A DNA stretch of 64,000 nucleotides from JAFGDI01 sp963667715 (GCA_963667715.1 OY763926.1:2418001-2482000), one strand, 5' to 3'. Counted from the first letter of the stretch, positions 1-6,896 are shown. A program made the numbers and translations. Notes: a model not told the origin generated them from the sequence alone.

Positions 1-534
1 GCCGTATTCAATCGCTACGTCATCAAATATCTGACCTAACGCCTGTTCGTCTGTCCTGCTCGGTGTTGCGGTTACGCCCAGATGTTTACATTTTGGATTG
101 TCTGTTAGAAAGTAATCATATATCTTACGATACGTTGAAGCTGTTGATCTGTGAGCCTCATCGGTTACAACAAGGCGAAATTCTGACGGGTCGAAACGCT
201 CAAGGCGGTGTAATCTGGATAAAGTTTGCACCGTCGCTACTACAACCGGAGCTTTGAGCATAGTTGAAGTATGAGCGTATTGTTCGGCCATTTCAATATC
301 TACATCGAGACCAGTTGCCTTATATATCTTTATGGCTGCCTGAGTGATCAATTCTTCTCTATGGGCTAGTGCTAATATACGTCCGCCTGTCTCCTGGTGC
401 ATCCTATCGGCTGCATGGGCAAAAGTGATCGTCTTTCCGAGTCCTGTAGCCATGACCGCCAGTGCCGCCTGTTGAGTCTTAAATATCTCCCAAGAATTAT
501 TAATTGCCTTATCTTGATACTTTCGTGCCTTCAC
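1..534 (-). CDS. DEAD/DEAH-box superfamily II helicase, 3'-truncated by window edge
   Basis: N-terminal RecA-like half of a superfamily II helicase; the rest lies left of the window. Translating the minus strand from a GTG at 534 gives a Q-like YQ near residue 6, Walker A (ATGLGKT, residues 29-35), motif II DEAH (125-128) and motif III TATP (155-158). This resembles the type III restriction/SSL2-like helicases in phage early regions. The GTG start is chosen because GGAAGGTGG lies about 7 bases upstream; an in-frame ATG at 585 also exists but lies within the upstream zinc-ribbon gene. It closes the visible early operon (Erf, SSB, Gp157), so a role in element replication or recombination is likely. 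The family is clear; the exact role is not. Confidence 0.85.
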   Translation of the reverse strand, partial: MKARKYQDKAINNSWEIFKTQQAALAVMATGLGKTITFAHAADRMHQETGGRILALAHREELITQAAIKIYKATGLDVDIEMAEQYAHTSTMLKAPVVVATVQTLSRLHRLERFDPSEFRLVVTDEAHRSTASTYRKIYDYFLTDNPKCKHLGVTATPSRTDEQALGQIFDDVAIEYG

Positions 535-538
535 GATC

Positions 539-706
539 TCACCACCTTCCGCAATACGGGCAAAGCCACTCACCACAACCATCATTATTTAGGTCTACAT
601 AGCTCATTTTAGTGCCACATTTACTACATACGCCGATCGCTTCACAATTGAGCCAAACCATACCGAGAATGAGTAACGATAAACATAGTATCAGCCACAT
701 AATCAT
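539..706 (-). CDS. Small membrane zinc-ribbon protein (55 aa)
   Basis: Short gene found by reading the minus strand. It starts at ATG 706 in an ATGA overlap with the stop of the upstream gene and has the strong ribosome site AAAGGAGATGA just before it. Residues 3-19 form one hydrophobic segment (WLILCLSLLILGMVWL). They are followed by C-x2-C (CSKC, 27-30) and a second C-x2-C (CPYC, 49-52), a typical zinc ribbon. Its last codons overlap the ribosome site of the downstream helicase, so the three genes look translationally linked. Function unknown. The coupling and cysteine pattern make it a credible gene. Confidence 0.7.
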   Translation of the reverse strand: MIMWLILCLSLLILGMVWLNCEAIGVCSKCGTKMSYVDLNNDGCGEWLCPYCGRW

Positions 707-1527
707 TCATCTCCTTTCCCGTTATAATTATCCAAGCCAACTTTGTATTCTTCAGGTAACGTATGGAATATGCGTTTGGTCATATAGCCAGTGCCACGGC
801 AATGTCCACACTTACTTCCAAGGCCACCTTCACCAGCACACACTGGGCAGATGCAATAAGCCTGTGCAGAGCGAAGCACTTCGTATAGATTAGCGAAACG
901 AGAGTCCACATACTTATCTTCTATATCAGTGAATCCAATTTCGCCAATTACAGCCTTAATATCCTTCTTTACTAACGCAAGTTGCCCAGTCCACTTCTCG
1001 TAAGTTTTAATCGCAGTGAAGACTGCATGTAAGTGCTCTGGTATCTCCTGCCCGAAGCGGTCTTTCTTGACCCTGGCAGTGTCAATTACAGTTGCTTCAG
1101 CGGTTTTAATCTCTTCCGGCTCTGTCTCGTATTCCCATTCTTCTTCATCTTCTACAGGCCCGTCTTTTTCGTACTCTTCCTCATCGTTTTCGCTTTCAGA
1201 ATCGCCATAAGTGCTTGTCACTACTGAGTTGGCATGTGCAACTTTTGCACATTGACCAGATTCGAGCGTGTATAGATCGCTTATATTCTCCGGCTGTTCA
1301 CCAGACTCAATTCTCTTATTGGCGTTAATCCAGTTGTACGCAGTCCTGCGCGATATTGGTAGGGTGTCGAGATACTCTTCGAACTGCCCCGGCATCTCAG
1401 CATGTAACTCACGCAAACGCCCACCCAGCACATTGATGCGTTCACGAGTACTTAATGCCAGGTCTACAATGTCTTGACGCAATGCGTCTTTCTTTTTCTC
1501 AAGTGCTTTTATTGCTGTTTTTGCCAT
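703..1527 (-). CDS. Phage-type hypothetical protein with DnaJ-like Cys motifs
   Basis: A 274-residue protein of unknown function in the early operon. The N-terminal third is helical and basic and contains a possible helix-turn-helix (SRRTAYNWINANKR, near residues 59-72). The middle, about residues 107-142, is an acidic Glu/Asp-rich linker. The C-terminal part carries CPVCAGEG and CGHCRGTG, two CxxCxGxG-type motifs like those of the DnaJ zinc domain, so metal binding is likely. The ribosome site AAGGAAAATAATC precedes ATG 1527. It sits 11 bases after ssb and overlaps the next gene by ATGA. A DNA-binding or replication accessory role fits but is inference. Confidence 0.7.
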   Translation of the reverse strand: MAKTAIKALEKKKDALRQDIVDLALSTRERINVLGGRLRELHAEMPGQFEEYLDTLPISRRTAYNWINANKRIESGEQPENISDLYTLESGQCAKVAHANSVVTSTYGDSESENDEEEYEKDGPVEDEEEWEYETEPEEIKTAEATVIDTARVKKDRFGQEIPEHLHAVFTAIKTYEKWTGQLALVKKDIKAVIGEIGFTDIEDKYVDSRFANLYEVLRSAQAYCICPVCAGEGGLGSKCGHCRGTGYMTKRIFHTLPEEYKVGLDNYNGKGDE

Positions 1528-1538
1528 GATTATTTTCC

Positions 1539-1940
1539 TTAGAATGGGCAGTCATCATCTGCCATATTATCGAAACTACTGTCCTGTGCCTGCTGCTGGC
1601 CACCTTGGTTATTGCCGCCACCAACAAACGTGAAATTCTCTACCATAATGCGGTGCTTACTCCGCCTTGTACCGTCCTGAGCGTTCCAAGCATCAAGTTT
1701 AAGTCGGCCTTCAATCATTATTGGCTTACCTTTACTGAAATACTTCTGGATAACTTCAGCCCGCTTGCCGAACATACGACAGTCAATAAAACATGTTTCT
1801 TCATGTTGTTGTCCGTTACTGGTATATTTGTGCGTTGTGGCAACTCCAAACTCTACCGCCGCTGTTTGGCTCTGTGTATATTGCAGTTCCGGGTCACGAG
1901 TTAGATTACCCATGATTATGATTTTGTTGTAACTGCTCAT
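1539..1940 (-). CDS. ssb: Single-stranded DNA-binding protein
   Basis: A 133-residue SSB. The OB-fold starts YNKIIIMGNLTRDPELQYT and includes the conserved FGVATT, the phrase CRMFGKRAEV and KPIMIEGRL. A Gly/Gln-rich linker follows, ending in the acidic tip DDDCPF, close to the DDDIPF tail that recruits partner proteins. The start is set at ATG 1940 because GGAGAG lies six bases upstream and the OB-fold begins there; the longer reading to 1985 lies inside the neighbouring gene. The start overlaps that gene's end by 35 bases. It protects single strands during element replication and works beside the Erf annealing protein. Confidence 0.95.
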   Translation of the reverse strand: MSSYNKIIIMGNLTRDPELQYTQSQTAAVEFGVATTHKYTSNGQQHEETCFIDCRMFGKRAEVIQKYFSKGKPIMIEGRLKLDAWNAQDGTRRSKHRIMVENFTFVGGGNNQGGQQQAQDSSFDNMADDDCPF

Positions 1941-2337
1941 TATTAACTCTCCAGTCTTTATCTGGTGGCGGGACAGGACAACCAATGGAGTCCATAAAGT
2001 CCCAGATATTTTCCAGCCAGATTGTTGTTTGTTTAGTATTGAGATACGTTTTACTTAATAGGTGTTTTTCACCTTCGATCATCTTCACAAAGAACTGTTC
2101 GCCACATTCAGCTTTCAGGTAGAGTTCAGCAGCAAGTTGTGATGTTCCCATATATTCAGCCAGTGCAGGAAATACAACCGAATGCAGGTATGCCATTTGA
2201 GCGAGTGATATTTCCTTTTGCTGATCATATTTTCTTACCTCAACGATCACGTCCGGCTGTGCCTGGATAGCTTTCTGTAAACCTTCCCAGTTTCCATAGT
2301 GCTGACCGCTTTCTAACTTCTTAAACCTGAATTTCAC
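1906..2337 (-). CDS. NinB-like phage recombination protein (tentative)
   Basis: A 143-residue protein between erf and ssb. It begins at GTG 2337, which overlaps the TGA of the upstream gene (GTGA), with AAGG just upstream, so the two are probably translationally coupled. The layout of a short beta-rich start, a helical KEISLAQMAYLHSVVFPAL segment and a C-terminal WLENIWDFMDSIGCPVPPP stretch recalls NinB/NinX-type proteins that assist phage recombination. No catalytic motif is obvious and the assignment rests on size, context and weak resemblance. Confidence 0.45.
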   Translation of the reverse strand: MKFRFKKLESGQHYGNWEGLQKAIQAQPDVIVEVRKYDQQKEISLAQMAYLHSVVFPALAEYMGTSQLAAELYLKAECGEQFFVKMIEGEKHLLSKTYLNTKQTTIWLENIWDFMDSIGCPVPPPDKDWRVNNEQLQQNHNHG

Positions 2338-3023
2338 GCCTTAACTTCCGTACCAACCGTTGTGACACCAATTGTTTCAAAGATGTATGAACCAACTTGA
2401 TCAACAGTCTTACATGATGCAGATTTCGCCTCTGTAATAGCTGATATCAATTTCTCATCGTCATACTTCATCGTAACGGCATATGTGTCATGTACGTACT
2501 TTTTAACATTAGTAACGAACTGCTGCTGTTTAGCGTTCAATACAGGCTTCTTGCTGTCTTGCTGTTTCGAGTTCGATTGTTGTTTTGACTGTGTTTTTTG
2601 CTTATGCTGTTGTGGCTCAGATTGTTGACCGTGCATATCAGGATCGTCCGAAGAGTCATCTATAGCGAACAATCCTTGCAATGCATACTTCCGCGCGTAA
2701 CTTACGGATGTTCCTGTTATCTGCGGGTCGTCAGTACCTGGCTTTTTATCCTGCTCTCTCGCCCAGCCTTCAGTCTCAAAACTACATTTCTCATTCTTGT
2801 CAGTCAGGTTTGTCACTTTAGCCGTTGATACAATGTAGTATCGCTCACCCAATAGCTCCATTCGCTCTGACAGTGTCAATAGCAAACCATACTTAACACA
2901 TAATGGCTTAGCTTGCTCTAATATCATTTCAGCATTGCGACATTTTCCGAACCTACCTGATGCAGTTTTCGGTACTTTGAGTTCTAATTGAACCTTCATT
3001 AGATTAGCAATTAACTGTTTCAT
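2334..3023 (-). CDS. Erf-family single-strand annealing recombinase
   Basis: A 229-residue protein of the Erf superfamily, which anneals complementary single strands in phage recombination. The family signature G-T-S-V-S-Y-A-R-K-Y-A-L is present, followed by the acidic IDDSSDDPD. A Gln/Lys-rich linker and a C-terminal helical domain follow. The start is set at ATG 3023 with AGGAA three bases upstream; the eight extra codons to 3047 lie in the end of the Gp157 gene. It forms a unit with Gp157 upstream and the NinB-like gene and ssb downstream, a classic recombination cassette. Confidence 0.85.
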   Translation of the reverse strand: MKQLIANLMKVQLELKVPKTASGRFGKCRNAEMILEQAKPLCVKYGLLLTLSERMELLGERYYIVSTAKVTNLTDKNEKCSFETEGWAREQDKKPGTDDPQITGTSVSYARKYALQGLFAIDDSSDDPDMHGQQSEPQQHKQKTQSKQQSNSKQQDSKKPVLNAKQQQFVTNVKKYVHDTYAVTMKYDDEKLISAITEAKSASCKTVDQVGSYIFETIGVTTVGTEVKA

Positions 3024-3030
3024 TGATTCC

Positions 3031-3537
3031 TCACTTAATCTGCACATTCATACGTGCTTCAATAGTTGCCCCTGGTACGTCCTGGCCTGACTTGATAGCC
3101 TGTTTAATAGCAGTTTTGTCGGCACTCTCTTCAATCTTGGTTTTAATAAAATCTTTCGGAAGAAGTGCCATATCATCAACTGATACCGCTTCAGACTTGC
3201 GTAAGCTGAATGTATATGTACCAGCGGTTACTTTTCCGTTAACTGCAAGGAAGGCACCCAATGCGTCTTTGATACGCTCCGCTAAACGTTCATCACGCTT
3301 CTGTATCTCGTATATACGGTCACGCTCTTTTTTAGCTGTATCAACTCTAGCTTGCAGATACATATAAAACCCGCCCAGTTCTTCAAGGCTATCCAAACTT
3401 GTGGTTTGTGTATTTACCATTTCTTCCAGTAGTTCATCTGGAATTTCGCCGTCATTCTCAGCGGCTATACTATTAACAACCTTATCCAGCTGGACACATT
3501 TGTATAAGTCTTGAATTGCAAAAAATGTATTTGTCAT
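3031..3537 (-). CDS. Siphovirus Gp157-family protein
   Basis: A 168-residue protein matching the Gp157 family seen beside recombination genes in phages. It has an N-terminal helix (FAIQDLYKCVQLDKVV), a long charged helix with RIYEIQKRDERLAERIKDAL, and the typical C-terminal block with a VDDMALLP-DFI segment, an ADKTAIKQAIKSG stretch and GATIEA. The ribosome site GAGGT precedes ATG 3537. It is the first clear gene of the minus-strand early block. Some Gp157 members have been linked to host interference or phage resistance, but the biochemical role is not settled. Confidence 0.8.
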   Translation of the reverse strand: MTNTFFAIQDLYKCVQLDKVVNSIAAENDGEIPDELLEEMVNTQTTSLDSLEELGGFYMYLQARVDTAKKERDRIYEIQKRDERLAERIKDALGAFLAVNGKVTAGTYTFSLRKSEAVSVDDMALLPKDFIKTKIEESADKTAIKQAIKSGQDVPGATIEARMNVQIK

Positions 3538-3562
3538 ATTTACCTCACTTTATTGATATTGG

Positions 3563-3673
3563 TTAACCGGAACGATACCGGATTGATAACAAAGGTTCGA
3601 CTGGCAACGCATTCAGAAATTTAACTATTGTATAATTCGCCAGCCGAACGCAATTTCGAATAAGGGATTTCAT
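3563..3673 (-). CDS. Possible 36-aa ORF coupled to a two-codon minigene
   Basis: A consensus GGAGG at 3689-3693 stands seven bases before ATG-AAA-TAA at 3681-3673. The stop overlaps a second start (TAATG) that opens a 36-residue basic reading frame. The longer frame (TTG start at 3766) has no good ribosome site. Whether the dipeptide, the 36-mer or neither is made cannot be decided from sequence. No family is recognised. It lies between the tRNA-like gene and Gp157. Confidence 0.25.
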   Translation of the reverse strand: MKSLIRNCVRLANYTIVKFLNALPVEPLLSIRYRSG

Positions 3674-3815
3674 TATTTCATAGGCGCACCTCCAGTCTAT
3701 ATATTGCCGTCTTTCCGAGCTGTCAGAACTGTTTCTGTGGCTTATCGTATCACCATTAACAGTCAAGATTGATAAAGCTTACAAAGCCGCCAAAGGATCA
3801 AATTATGAAATATAA

Positions 3816-3934
3816 TAACCCCGGCAGGAATCGAACCTGCACTTACCGTTGTACACCGGCAATTGACAGTATAATACGTTAATACTGCCCGCCACGCTGC
3901 GCTACGCCGCTCTACCATATTGAGCTACAGGGCT
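3816..3934 (-). tRNA. tRNA-like gene of 119 nt with abnormal centre
   Basis: On the minus strand AGCCCTG (from 3934) pairs with CGGGGTT near 3817-3823 as a seven-pair acceptor stem with wobbles. A canonical D-arm follows (GCTC, loop with GGTA, GAGC), and a canonical T-arm (GCAGG, TTCGATT, CCTGC) sits next to the 3' acceptor strand; no CCA is encoded. The centre is about 68 nt instead of the 22-40 expected. It folds as two hairpins, GGCAGTAT/ATACTGTC with a nine-base loop and TTGCCG/CGGTAA with an eight-base loop, plus a GC-rich segment, so no anticodon can be assigned. It may be a decayed, intron-bearing or regulatory tRNA. Confidence 0.5.
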
Positions 3935-3942
3935 ATAAATGA

Positions 3943-4080
3943 AGGCGACCTGCGTTTGTGAAATTCACCGCATAAAAGGAGCAGGCCGCCCCACACTGTT
4001 TTATCAAAATATGAGCAGGTGTCAGGGCTGTTAAAGTCATGGTCGGGATTCAAGAAGGGATGCCCCAACAACCTGCTCAT
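3943..4080 (-). repeat. Nested inverted repeats upstream of the tRNA-like gene
   Basis: ATGAGCAGGT at 4011-4020 pairs perfectly with ACCTGCTCAT at 4071-4080. GGCGACCTGC at 3943-3952 pairs with GCAGGCCGCC at 3982-3991, with one wobble when read as minus-strand RNA. The ACCTGC/GCAGGT cores are shared, so the arms can also swap partners. The block fills most of the space between the excisionase-like gene and the tRNA-like gene. Confidence 0.5.
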
Positions 4081-4104
4081 GATTGAGTGTCAATATTCAC
4101 TTGT

Positions 4105-4146
4105 CAAAAAATAACCGGGCCAGCGTCTGGGAATTCGCCGACCCGG
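4105..4146 (-). terminator. Rho-independent terminator of the excisionase-like gene
   Basis: Read on the minus strand, a ten-pair stem (4137-4146 with 4115-4124, two wobbles) with a 12-base loop is followed by TTATTTTTT. It starts 12 bases after the stop of the gene at 4158-4400. Confidence 0.7.
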
Positions 4147-4157
4147 CGAGGAGGAAC

Positions 4158-4400
4158 TTAAATCGCTTTTTCACTTTTAATCATTTTCTCGCAAAATGTA
4201 TCCCAATCCCTCAACCGCACCATATACTGTTGCGATACCCTATTGCCAGTGTCGATCTCTACAACTTTCAATCCATTGGCACGCCAGGCTGGCAGTCTCT
4301 TTCTAGCTGTCTTATCACAGATTCCAGCAAGTACGGCTATTTGCTTTAATGTCAGCATTGCTGACGGGTGTATAGGTATTGTTACTGTTGCATTCTTCAT
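4158..4400 (-). CDS. Excisionase-like helix-turn-helix protein
   Basis: An 80-residue DNA-binding protein. The core MLTLKQIAVLAGICDKTARKR is the winged-helix signature of MerR/excisionase-type (DNA-binding domain, excisionase family) proteins, followed by a hydrophilic wing with a basic arginine pair. The start is set at ATG 4400; a longer frame starts at TTG 4418 and no strong ribosome site separates them. A terminator follows directly, and a leader with interlocked inverted repeats precedes it. In an integrated element such a protein would direct excision or act as a transcription switch. Confidence 0.6.
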   Translation of the reverse strand: MKNATVTIPIHPSAMLTLKQIAVLAGICDKTARKRLPAWRANGLKVVEIDTGNRVSQQYMVRLRDWDTFCEKMIKSEKAI

Positions 4401-4481
4401 GTTAAATTTGCCGCTCAACTGTGGCTGTCTTCAGTCTCGCGGCCCTCCGTGCTAACGGCTCAAGCGTTTTACAGCCAATAG

Positions 4482-4585
4482 AAAAAGACCACGACAGAAC
4501 TTGCTTAATCTTTCGTGGTCTTTATGTTTCCGGTTGGTTATCCGGGGTGGTGTCAAATTGTTAACAGTGTTTAGCAAGTTCTGTC
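4482..4585 (-). promoter_or_regulatory. Interlocked inverted repeats, attenuator-like leader
   Basis: Stem A: AAAGACCACGA (4484-4494) with TCGTGGTCTTT (4513-4523), perfect over 11 pairs; on the minus strand it ends in TTTTT like a terminator. Stem B: a perfect 13-base repeat, 4493-4505 with 4573-4585. One arm of B sits in the loop of A and overlaps A by two bases, so the two stems exclude each other or form a pseudoknot. The segment lies between the HTH gene and the excisionase-like gene and fills most of an otherwise gene-free 306-base gap. Confidence 0.55.
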
Positions 4586-4706
4586 ACCCTACCCACAAAG
4601 CGGAAACAAAATGGCTAAAAAAAATAGGACGAAACTTTATAAGTAACGTCCTATTAATGAGATAAATTTTTTATTTTATTTTTTACGGCGGAAATTGCTG
4701 ATATTT

Positions 4707-5051
4707 TTACAGCTTAATTTCCTCGTCAAATTGCTCCTTTTTGTGCGAACTGGCTAATTCTCGTGCGTCTGGATCGTAATTCAACATCAACTTGAAGAAT
4801 CGATTCTGGTACCAATTCCTGACAGTCCTCTGCGTAACTCTTAACAGTACTGCTAAATCTTGCGGTGATGTTTGTACCCCTTTCTCTAATCGTGATATAA
4901 TGACTGCTATTGCCAAGTGGTACATCTGGCAGTCGAGTTGTTTACACGTGTCCGTGTACGCATCAGAGACGGCCATAGAGGTTACTTCAGATTGGATTTT
5001 AGTTAATAGGTCTTGGATGTGTTCAAGGCGTTTATTTTTTGCTGGAGTCAT
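4707..5051 (-). CDS. Putative HTH regulator of the element
   Basis: A 114-residue protein. The C-terminal half contains a likely helix-turn-helix (SPQDLAVLLRVTQRTVRNWYQNRFF), preceded by a helical region rich in Leu/Ile. The start ATG 5051 overlaps the TGA of the upstream 52-residue gene in an ATGA, which supports this start over the longer frame to 5123. The family is not recognised beyond a DNA-binding fold. Its place in the immunity/early-control region suggests a transcription regulator. Confidence 0.6.
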   Translation of the reverse strand: MTPAKNKRLEHIQDLLTKIQSEVTSMAVSDAYTDTCKQLDCQMYHLAIAVIISRLEKGVQTSPQDLAVLLRVTQRTVRNWYQNRFFKLMLNYDPDARELASSHKKEQFDEEIKL

Positions 5052-5206
5052 TCTGCACCCCCGCAATGATAAACCTTGCATGTGCAACACGAATGTGTTA
5101 TACTGCACTGAAATTGGGGACAAAATATCGACATAAATGTAAAAATGGGGAAAATGTCTGTCTTAATTAGACTTTTCTCTCTTTGAATCATATAATTAAA
5201 TTGCAT
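5048..5206 (-). CDS. Small Cys-rich ORF (52 aa) coupled to the HTH gene
   Basis: Starts at ATG 5206 with a near-perfect AGGAGGAATC ribosome site and ends in an ATGA overlap with the next gene. The protein has a hydrophobic middle (FPIFTFMSIF) and a Cys/His-rich C-terminus (CSITHSCCTCKVYHC), which could bind metal or form disulfides. The strong ribosome site and coupling argue for translation; it may be a leader ORF that controls the HTH gene. No family recognised. Confidence 0.5.
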   Translation of the reverse strand: MQFNYMIQREKSLIKTDIFPIFTFMSIFCPQFQCSITHSCCTCKVYHCGGAE

Positions 5207-5351
5207 GATTCCTCCTGGTTTCAACGCTGGTGGATTAAATGCGACCAAGCCTAGTGGAATTGCCGTTCTGCTAGGCTATACTATTTTAAAGGGATTGTTC
5301 CAATATTGCTCCTCCTTATTGTGCACTCATACTGATCGCAACACACAAAAA

Positions 5352-5459
5352 AACCGTGCGACCTGTAGTATTTTTGCGAAGAAATACGACCTGCGCAAAC
5401 GCAGTTGGCCGCACGGTTAATTTCGTGCGTTGCGTTTGCTTTTTGTCGTATTTCTTCGC
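5352..5459 (-). promoter_or_regulatory. Interlocked inverted repeats with terminator-like end
   Basis: Stem B: a perfect 15-base repeat, 5376-5390 with 5445-5459, continued inward by GCAAACGCA (5395-5403) with TGCGTTTGC (5431-5439). Stem A: AACCGTGCG (5352-5360) with CGCACGGTT (5410-5418); read on the minus strand, A's 3' arm runs into seven T residues. The 5' arm of A lies in the loop of B, so forming B would block the terminator-like stem A. It sits between the repressor gene and the 52-residue gene and shares the arrangement of the 4482-4585 block. Confidence 0.6.
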
Positions 5460-5502
5460 TCTTAACATAATATGATAATCCAATTCTTTTTTAAAGGACT
5501 TT

Positions 5503-5700
5503 TTAAATTTTAAACGTTAATTCCAATTCATCTAACATTAAACCAGCCTTGTCGGTTTGGCACTGTTTACCTTGTTTTAAGAATTTATACGTGACCGATT
5601 GACTAACGCCGTTTTTCTCCATAATAATAGAGAATTCATATATTGTTATACCTCTTCTTTCTAATTCTGTTAAAATCGCCGTCCTAATAGTATCACTCAT
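5503..5700 (-). CDS. Small phage-type HTH repressor (65 aa)
   Basis: A compact protein whose ITIYEFSIIMEKNGVSQSVTYKFLKQGKQ stretch has the spacing of a Cro/CI-type helix-turn-helix. GGAGA lies about ten bases before ATG 5700. A TTGACA/TATTAT promoter and an 18-base perfect palindrome lie directly upstream, as expected for an autoregulated repressor. Divergent from the 5988 gene and near the integrase, it is the best candidate for the element's repressor. Family membership is by motif only. Confidence 0.6.
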   Translation of the reverse strand: MSDTIRTAILTELERRGITIYEFSIIMEKNGVSQSVTYKFLKQGKQCQTDKAGLMLDELELTFKI

Positions 5701-5729
5701 TATTTTTTAATCTCCATTAATTATTTTTT

Positions 5730-5747
5730 ATTGTCTAATTAGACAAT
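5730..5747. promoter_or_regulatory. 18-base palindromic operator
   Basis: ATTGTCTAATTAGACAAT is a perfect palindrome just downstream of the predicted transcription start of the small repressor. A near copy, GTCTTAATTAGAC, occurs at 5160-5172 inside the start of the 52-residue gene. Two related sites fit binding by the neighbouring repressor. Confidence 0.6.
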
Positions 5748-5758
5748 AGTATATATAA

Positions 5759-5786
5759 ATAATATCGCTAGTGTGGAGTATGTCAA
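5759..5786 (-). promoter_or_regulatory. Sigma-70 promoter of the repressor gene
   Basis: Minus strand TTGACA (5786-5781), 16-base spacer, TATTAT (5764-5759). The predicted start falls just before the palindrome at 5730-5747, so a protein bound there would block transcription. Confidence 0.6.
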
Positions 5787-5917
5787 TCAATTAATCTATT
5801 TTTTTTGAAAACCTTCGGGGAAGGATGTGTCACTCAATCCTGGTTCCAGTTAACATATAGAACTATACAACATTCTGTTTTTACTGTCAAGAAAGTTGTT
5901 AGGTTTTTATTAGGGTA

Positions 5918-5945
5918 TTGAACTAACTAACAAAAAAGGTATAAT
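5918..5945 (+). promoter_or_regulatory. Sigma-70 promoter of the 5988 gene
   Basis: TTGAAC (5918-5923), 16-base spacer, perfect TATAAT (5940-5945), about 43 bases before ATG 5988. Confidence 0.6.
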
Positions 5946-5987
5946 AGTAGGTGTTAAAGTTGTGATATATATTAATAAGGGGTTCCT

Positions 5988-6896
5988 ATGTCTAAACCTG
6001 TAATAGCATTCTTGTGGTTATGTATTGGCATTTTTTGTGGCATGTTAGTTGGCGTAGCTTTTACGCACAAACGATACTCAGAGTTTACCGCACTCGAAAA
6101 ACAGCATAAGATCGAAGTTCTAACGGCAACGGAACAGCGTGATAGTGCGTGGAAATTTGCTGTAGACCTTGATAGTGAGGTGGAAAACAAAACCTTAACG
6201 TTGTTTGGTACCATGTGTGACCAAGCCATCTCCCGTGAAAAGCGATTAACGACTACGATGCGACAAGTGTTGACCAACAACAACCTCACACCACTACCAG
6301 CATTCGGCAAGTCCGTCCTGCTTGTGTCTCGTGGTAACCAAAAACAAACTCTCAATTCCGCATACGGTGTTGCGATCGAGTGGGCTCAAGACGCCAAATA
6401 TGGTGAATTCACTACTAGTGACTTAACGCTCGTAGTATCTGATCGATCCGGAAATATAATTAAAACTGAAATGCTTGAATCGCAAGTAGGCTCCACGGTA
6501 ATGATAGCTCAAGGCGAACACTGTTACACTGCTACGTCGTCAGGGTTATATGCTATCACTATAACCGACATTAGCCAACTAACGGAGTATCTATACAGTA
6601 ATAACATGCAATTAGCTGATTCAAATACAACCTTCCCTACCGCTTCATCATCACCAATTAAACTCAAAGGCTCAGGTAGCATCAAGACGCGAGTGTTTAG
6701 CATCAACCATCCCCACTCCGTACTTAAGTGGACAAGCACATCTGACACGTTTTATATAAGCGTATTCGACGCTACAACGAACGTGCTGGCCGATTCCATT
6801 ATTGGCCAATCTCGCACAGGCCAAAGTTATTGGCATCAGCCAGGCACGTACTACATCGAAGCAGGGCCTGGCAATTGGGAAATCACTATTGAATGA
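5988..6896 (+). CDS. Membrane-anchored hypothetical protein, element cargo
   Basis: A 302-residue protein with one N-terminal membrane segment (VIAFLWLCIGIFCGMLVGVAF), then a charged helical stretch to about residue 100 and a Thr/Ser-rich beta-type region to the end. No family recognised. It is the only plus-strand gene in the element, has its own promoter and an AAGGGG ribosome site, and lies between the repressor and the integrase. That position is typical for lysogenic conversion genes expressed from a resident prophage. Topology suggests most of the protein is outside the cytoplasm. Confidence 0.65.
   Translation: MSKPVIAFLWLCIGIFCGMLVGVAFTHKRYSEFTALEKQHKIEVLTATEQRDSAWKFAVDLDSEVENKTLTLFGTMCDQAISREKRLTTTMRQVLTNNNLTPLPAFGKSVLLVSRGNQKQTLNSAYGVAIEWAQDAKYGEFTTSDLTLVVSDRSGNIIKTEMLESQVGSTVMIAQGEHCYTATSSGLYAITITDISQLTEYLYSNNMQLADSNTTFPTASSSPIKLKGSGSIKTRVFSINHPHSVLKWTSTSDTFYISVFDATTNVLADSIIGQSRTGQSYWHQPGTYYIEAGPGNWEITIE

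Noticed and set aside
5205..5420. Plus-strand 71-codon frame over the repeat block
   Set aside because: No ribosome site, runs through the inverted repeats, and lies antisense to better-supported minus-strand signals.
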